Below are positions 25,200 through 28,517 of a DNA stretch of 28,517 bases, one piece after another. How positions within the stretch are numbered: the stretch's first letter is position 1; every line of letters starts with the position of its first letter. The notes beneath the pieces are model-generated. The model saw only the letters and a list, made by a program, of their open reading frames with translations. It was not told where the DNA came from and did not search any database. The stretch covers positions 1-28,517 of the forward strand of contig JADLDX010000198.1 of the NCBI GenBank assembly GCA_020846515.1, in the 5' to 3' direction. A program made the translations under genes and the position numbers. The stretch comes from Pirellulaceae bacterium. GTDB taxonomy: Bacteria; Planctomycetota; Planctomycetia; Pirellulales; Pirellulaceae.

Positions 25200-26139
25200 C
25201 GCCGAACAACGGCGTGGACAGGTAACGTTCGCCCAAGCTGCACATGATGGTCACGATTCGCTTGCCCCGGAACTCGGGACGGGCGGCCACTTGTGCGGCT
25301 GCCCACATGTTGGCTCCACTGCTGATTCCCGCCATGATGCCTTCTTCTTTGGCAAGACGGCGTCCCCACTCAAAGGCCACTTCATCGTCTACAGTGATGA
25401 CATCATCAATGATCGACGTGTCCAAGTTCTTGGGAACGAAGCCGGCACCGATACCTTGAATACGATGTTTGCCTGGCTGGCCGCCACTGATCACCGGCGA
25501 ATGTTTGGGTTCAACCGCGATGGCCTTGAAGTTTGGGTTGAGTCCCTTGATGTAGCGTGATACGCCCGTGATCGTACCACCGGTACCAACGCCGGCGACA
25601 ATCACGTCGATGTCGTGTCCGCTATCTTCCCAGATTTCCGGACCCGTGGTCGCCTGGTGGATGGCTGGGTTGGCTGGATTATCGAATTGTTGAGGCATAA
25701 AGCCGTTGGGGCTGGTCGCGACCAGTTCCGTGGCTTTGGAGATCGCGCCCCGCATGCCTTCGGCGGCGGGGGTCAGGACCAGCGTAGCGCCCAAGGCACG
25801 GAGCAAACTGCGGCGTTCTACCGACATGGATTCCGGCATGGTCAACGTCAGCTTGTAACCTTTGGCTGCGCACACGAACGCCAAGGCGATGCCTGTGTTG
25901 CCGCTGGTTGGCTCAATAATGTGTGTTTCGCGGCTGATCTTGCCGGCCTTCTCACCCGCCTCGATCATGGCGACGCCGATACGATCCTTGACGCTGTTGA
26001 GTGGTTGAAAGAATTCGCATTTGGCAAATACGGTCGCTTGTCCTTCTGGCACCAAGCGATTAATGCGAATCATCGGTGTGTCGCCGATTGTCTGCGTTAC
26101 GTTGTTAAAAGTCTTACCGCGCGGCATTGCTAATACCAT
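25186..26139 (-). CDS. cysK: Cysteine synthase A (O-acetylserine sulfhydrylase)
   Basis: PLP enzyme making cysteine from O-acetylserine and sulfide. The protein has 317 aa. The PLP lysine is Lys51 in LNSVKDRIG, the substrate loop is [11 protein letters not shown] (77-87), the phosphate loop is GTGGTITG (185-192), and the C-terminal [11 protein letters not shown] is intact. Starts at ATG 26139 and ATG 26127 (MPRGKTF) are both possible, since neither has a clear ribosome binding site. No cystathionine-synthase heme region or CBS domain is present. No cysE or sulfate-reduction gene is adjacent. Confidence 0.96.
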   Translation of the reverse strand: MVLAMPRGKTFNNVTQTIGDTPMIRINRLVPEGQATVFAKCEFFQPLNSVKDRIGVAMIEAGEKAGKISRETHIIEPTSGNTGIALAFVCAAKGYKLTLTMPESMSVERRSLLRALGATLVLTPAAEGMRGAISKATELVATSPNGFMPQQFDNPANPAIHQATTGPEIWEDSGHDIDVIVAGVGTGGTITGVSRYIKGLNPNFKAIAVEPKHSPVISGGQPGKHRIQGIGAGFVPKNLDTSIIDDVITVDDEVAFEWGRRLAKEEGIMAGISSGANMWAAAQVAARPEFRGKRIVTIMCSLGERYLSTPLFGDVAG

Positions 26140-26281
26140 TTCGCAAAAGGAGGCTCAGGGGGGAAAGGGAGCGGCGTTGTGAATTCATGCGGCCGTTCAA
26201 TTTTATCGAACAGTAAGCGGAATTGGCGCACGCCCTCCGGATGGCTTTCTTAGGCGCCAGGATCCTATTTTCACCGGGATT

Positions 26282-27322
26282 TCAGGCCGCTGCCAGGGGG
26301 CTTGCCGCAGGTCGGGTGCGCGCCAGTGCTGGCGTCACCGACGAATGATTTTCCCGACGATCGACCAGTCGCATGAGAAGTTCCATTAGGAATCGGTCTG
26401 CGCTGGACAAGCAGTGCTTCAGCGCACCGGGACCACTGTGAGCCGTAACCCGGGTCACCGCGGCCAAATGCAATCTCATGATGGAACTACTGTCGGCTCC
26501 GTTAGCCAGGAAATTTTCGGCCAATAGTGTGATCGCAGCGCTGGAGACTTGCGACTGGTCAAACAGATAGTTGTGTAACACGGCACAGTAGCTGTGCCCC
26601 ATCGTCGTGGCCAGCAGGTGGTCGGCTGATCCCGAGGGCGTCTGGCTACGTGGATCTCGGAATGACTGAGCATGCTGTTCCTGGCCTGCGGTCTCAAACT
26701 CCTCACGAAATTCTGCAGGTCCCATGTCTCTTACGCTGTAATCAGTGGTGCTGTAGTCTCCAGCGGCATAGGTGGGCGATGAGATGCTAGGGTTGCCGCC
26801 CAGTTCGTCTAAGCGGCACAGCAGTTGGCGTTGGCCAGCCAGCAGACGCTGGACATCGCGCGATTCTCGCTCGGTGATTCGTTGTTTCTCTGTTTGCCAC
26901 TGGTGACGTTCGTGACGCAGAGCCAATAATTCGCAGGCGGTGCGTACGGTATGGACCAGCGAAACCGGGTCGGCTGTATCCATATCGACACAGGCCACCG
27001 CGCCGGCAGAAAACACAGCGTGTTGCCAGGCCTCGACAGCATGCATCCCCAAGGCAAGGAATCCCGAGTGGTCCGCTAGCTCTAACAATTGGGCACAGGT
27101 AGTAGCTGAAGGACCTTGTGCGCCTTCGCACCAGAAGACCAGCAGGTCAAAACCAAACTGTCGCAGCTCCGCGGCCATCTCGCGCGTCGAGCTGACTTGC
27201 GTAATCTCTATCTCGTGGCCACCGCCGTACAGCAAACATGCATCCAACCAATCGCCTTGGCGTTCCAGCGGCAGCAGGGCCAACAATTGTAACGACGAAG
27301 GTGGTGAGGAATCTGATGGCAT
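26282..27322 (-). CDS. Protein with degenerate receiver-like domain and coiled coil
   Basis: From ATG 27322 (MPSDSSPPSS) the product has 346 aa; a TTG at 27379 would add 19 residues. Residues about 10-130 follow the alpha/beta order of response-regulator receivers (LQLLALLPLERQGDW…FDLLVFWCEG…GFLALGMHAVEAWQ…GAVACVDMDTADPVSLVHTVRTA). The strand that normally ends in the phospho-accepting Asp ends in Trp-Cys instead, so it looks degenerate. A helical, charged stretch at about 135-175 may be a coiled coil. The C-terminal ~110 residues are helical (YCAVLHNYLFDQSQVSSAAITLLAENF), and I do not recognise them. It is probably a signalling or scaffold protein. Confidence 0.7.
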   Translation of the reverse strand: MPSDSSPPSSLQLLALLPLERQGDWLDACLLYGGGHEIEITQVSSTREMAAELRQFGFDLLVFWCEGAQGPSATTCAQLLELADHSGFLALGMHAVEAWQHAVFSAGAVACVDMDTADPVSLVHTVRTACELLALRHERHQWQTEKQRITERESRDVQRLLAGQRQLLCRLDELGGNPSISSPTYAAGDYSTTDYSVRDMGPAEFREEFETAGQEQHAQSFRDPRSQTPSGSADHLLATTMGHSYCAVLHNYLFDQSQVSSAAITLLAENFLANGADSSSIMRLHLAAVTRVTAHSGPGALKHCLSSADRFLMELLMRLVDRRENHSSVTPALARTRPAASPLAAA

Positions 27323-27380
27323 TGAGTTGGTCACGAGCGTTTCACATTTCTGCGTCCGGGTGTTCCCCAGTTTTCGCAAC

Positions 27381-27602
27381 TCACGTTAAGGCGGCGAAGA
27401 AATGGGCGATTGGAACAATTGGCTTGGAATACGGGATCATCCATTTTTGCATTGCCGCTAGCGGCTGTACGAAGATGTCCCCGGCAATCGTTTTCACTAC
27501 CAACGCTACGAAATATAAGAAACCGATCAGTGGGTCAATGGCAGGCTTGCGCGGGGACGTCCGGGGACTCAACACTGACACCCGTGGACCCCGTGGACAC
27601 AC
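27381..27602 (-). CDS. Possible small membrane protein
   Basis: A minus-strand frame of 73 codons (GTG at 27602) ends 58 bp before the ATG of the receiver-like gene. Its C-terminal half is hydrophobic (PLIGFLYFVALVVKTIAG…), like a membrane segment, followed by QKWMIPYSKPIVPIAHFF. The first 20 residues are Pro/Arg-rich and less convincing. No clear ribosome binding site was seen. It may be a true small gene, a remnant, or chance. The rest of the gap to 27875 holds no supportable gene. Confidence 0.28.
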   Translation of the reverse strand: MCPRGPRVSVLSPRTSPRKPAIDPLIGFLYFVALVVKTIAGDIFVQPLAAMQKWMIPYSKPIVPIAHFFAALT

Positions 27603-27875
27603 CCTCGTCGATTGCTAGCATCGCTAATGTCGCGATTTGCGGTATGCGGGAGGTCGACGCTCCTGCGGAGACACGCTTCTCTACCGTCAGACCATCCATG
27701 CCGATTGGGTGGTTCACTCGCGAACCGGAGGTGCCATGAGCTAACCAATCGACATGGCCAATCAGTCACGATTTGCGGCGTGCTTCCGCTACCTCGTCAA
27801 GATGGAAACTGGATTCGTGATTAAGAATGCATAGAATTATAGTGAATTTGTCTAACTGTGAGGATTGAGCTTCGG

Positions 27876-27970
27876 GTTGGGGGGGAGGGGCACTCTGCGG
27901 CATGAAGCAACAACACCGGCACGATGCGACCGCCGGAGCTAGAAGCACAAGGAGTCGGGTATGACTCGGC
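27876..27970 (+). repeat. Left copy of the DUF559-associated repeat
   Basis: The 76-bp block 27895-27970 matches 28442-28517 at 65 of 76 positions without gaps. The similarity continues to the left through a G-rich run (about 27876-27894). This copy contains AAGGAG (27949-27954) and the ATG of the DUF559 gene (27961) plus the next seven coding bases, so the gene's translation start is part of the repeat. Confidence 0.88.
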
Positions 27971-28353
27971 GAAAGACACGATCGAAAGAAGCCACGGAGT
28001 TTGCCAGGAGTCAGCGCAAGGGAGCCAATGAGTTCGCATGGACGGTGTGGCAGTGGCTGCGTAACCGTAATTGCCATGGACAGAAGTTTCGTCGTGAGGT
28101 TCCAGTTGGCCCATATACGGCTGATTTCTGTTGCATTGAACTGAAGTTGATCATCGAGATTGACGGCGAGCCCCACTTAACGGACGAAGGGCGCGAGCAT
28201 GATCGAGTCCGCGATGAAACCTTGAGACAGCATGGCTATCAGGTGCTGCATGTACTTGGGTACGAAGTCATTCGCGAAGAAGGTAACGCTCATGAGCGCA
28301 TCTGGGACTTTGTGCGAGACGCCATCGAGTTGCGGGATCGCAACGACGGGTGA
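27961..28353 (+). CDS. DUF559 domain protein, PD-(D/E)XK nuclease-like
   Basis: The 130-aa product from ATG 27961 has AAGGAG 6 nt upstream. It shows the DUF559 pattern: a basic N-terminus (MTRRKTRSKEATEFAR), ANEFAWTVWQWLRNR, then KFRREVPVGPYTADF with Asp55, the strand ELKLIIEIDGEPH with Glu66 and Asp68, and the helical end RDETLRQHGYQVLHVLGYEVI. This is the fold of very-short-patch-repair-like endonucleases, and the catalytic Asp and Glu appear conserved. The substrate is unknown. DUF559 genes are often scattered singly among repeats, and this one is enclosed by them. No restriction, methyltransferase or transposase gene is adjacent in the window. Confidence 0.88.
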   Translation: MTRRKTRSKEATEFARSQRKGANEFAWTVWQWLRNRNCHGQKFRREVPVGPYTADFCCIELKLIIEIDGEPHLTDEGREHDRVRDETLRQHGYQVLHVLGYEVIREEGNAHERIWDFVRDAIELRDRNDG

Positions 28354-28386
28354 CATCTGAATGCTCCAAGGGAAAGGGTCGGGTCT

Positions 28387-28422
28387 CCCCTTCTCCCCTT
28401 TGTACTCAAAGGGGAGAAGGGG
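28387..28422. repeat. Perfect 16-bp inverted repeat after the DUF559 gene
   Basis: CCCCTTCTCCCCTTTG (28387-28402), loop TACT, then CAAAGGGGAGAAGGGG (28407-28422). It starts 34 bp after the DUF559 stop and is followed by the G-rich lead of the right repeat copy. The stem is long and perfect but has no T tract, so it is more likely a repeat-element hairpin than a standard terminator. Confidence 0.9.
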
Positions 28423-28423
28423 C

Positions 28424-28517
28424 AGGGGGATGAGGGGCGCGCTGCGGCGTGAAGCAACACCACCGGTTTGATGCGAACGCCGGAGTTGGAAGTACAACGA
28501 GTCGGGTCTGACTCGGC
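28424..28517 (+). repeat. Right copy of the DUF559-associated repeat, cut by window end
   Basis: 28442-28517 aligns without gaps to 27895-27970 (11 mismatches), with a similar G-rich lead before it. At the place of the DUF559 start this copy has AACGAG instead of AAGGAG and CTG (28508-28510) instead of ATG. It could open a second, possibly decayed, DUF559 copy beyond the window. Confidence 0.85.

Noticed and set aside
26145..26152. Strong plus-strand AAAGGAGG opposite the cysK leader
   Set aside because: No start codon at proper distance; the following frames (GTG about 25 nt away, 24 codons; ATG, 9 codons) end at once. Probably chance.
27560..27600. CCCGTGGA-type doublet as a regulatory repeat
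   Set aside because: Only two short copies (ACCCGTGGACCCCGTGGA), easily explained by chance or slippage.

Overview
The window reads as a chromosomal segment of a planctomycete, most likely Pirellulales (Rhodopirellula/Blastopirellula-like). The evidence is a secreted protein with a planctomycete-type C-x4-C-H heme-like motif, a large DUF11-repeat surface protein, a long secretin-N-domain protein, frequent GTG/TTG starts, scattered singly organised housekeeping genes, and families of short intergenic repeats. No tRNA, rRNA, CRISPR array or complete insertion sequence was seen.

Layout. 1-2536 (-): partial exported protein with several secretin N-type domains, cut by the left edge. 2537-3169: spacer with three copies of a 15-bp repeat. 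3170-3592 (+): panD, converging on a fatty-acid desaturase (3647-4612, -). 4613-5090: spacer with palindromic GTGGGCTAGCG repeats. 5091-6389 (+): secreted HExxH metallopeptidase-like protein with a C-terminal domain resembling the LecA/PA-IL lectin fold. Then five genes lie on the minus strand, in transcription order sucA (15680-12882), sucB (12748-11465), folP (11452-10592), the DUF11 surface protein (10176-7015) and ispF (6968-6483). The folP/DUF11 gap holds a CTG run and an inverted-repeat element that also supplies the folP stop codon.

On the right half, recA (16528-17679, +) converges on acyP (18105-17836, -) across a strong hairpin. A C-x4-C-H secreted protein, aspS and a GNAT-like protein follow on the plus strand. 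The GNAT-like gene overlaps the 3' end of hemY by 25 bp. Minus-strand genes hemY, phhB, a CBM9/DOMON-like gene and cysK form a closely spaced co-directional set, followed by a protein with a degenerate receiver-like domain. The right edge is accessory: a DUF559 (PD-(D/E)XK nuclease-like) gene whose ribosome binding site and start codon lie inside a 76-bp sequence that recurs, 86% identical, at the window end, with a perfect 16-bp-stem hairpin between the two.

Functionally most of the window is core metabolism: pantothenate, unsaturated lipid, isoprenoid, folate, 2-oxoglutarate oxidation, heme, cysteine, recombination and Asp-tRNA charging. The features I rate most worth a second look are the DUF559 gene with its repeat module, the metallopeptidase-lectin fusion, the AspRS with residues typical of the non-discriminating class, and the repeat sequences that sit exactly on gene starts and stops.
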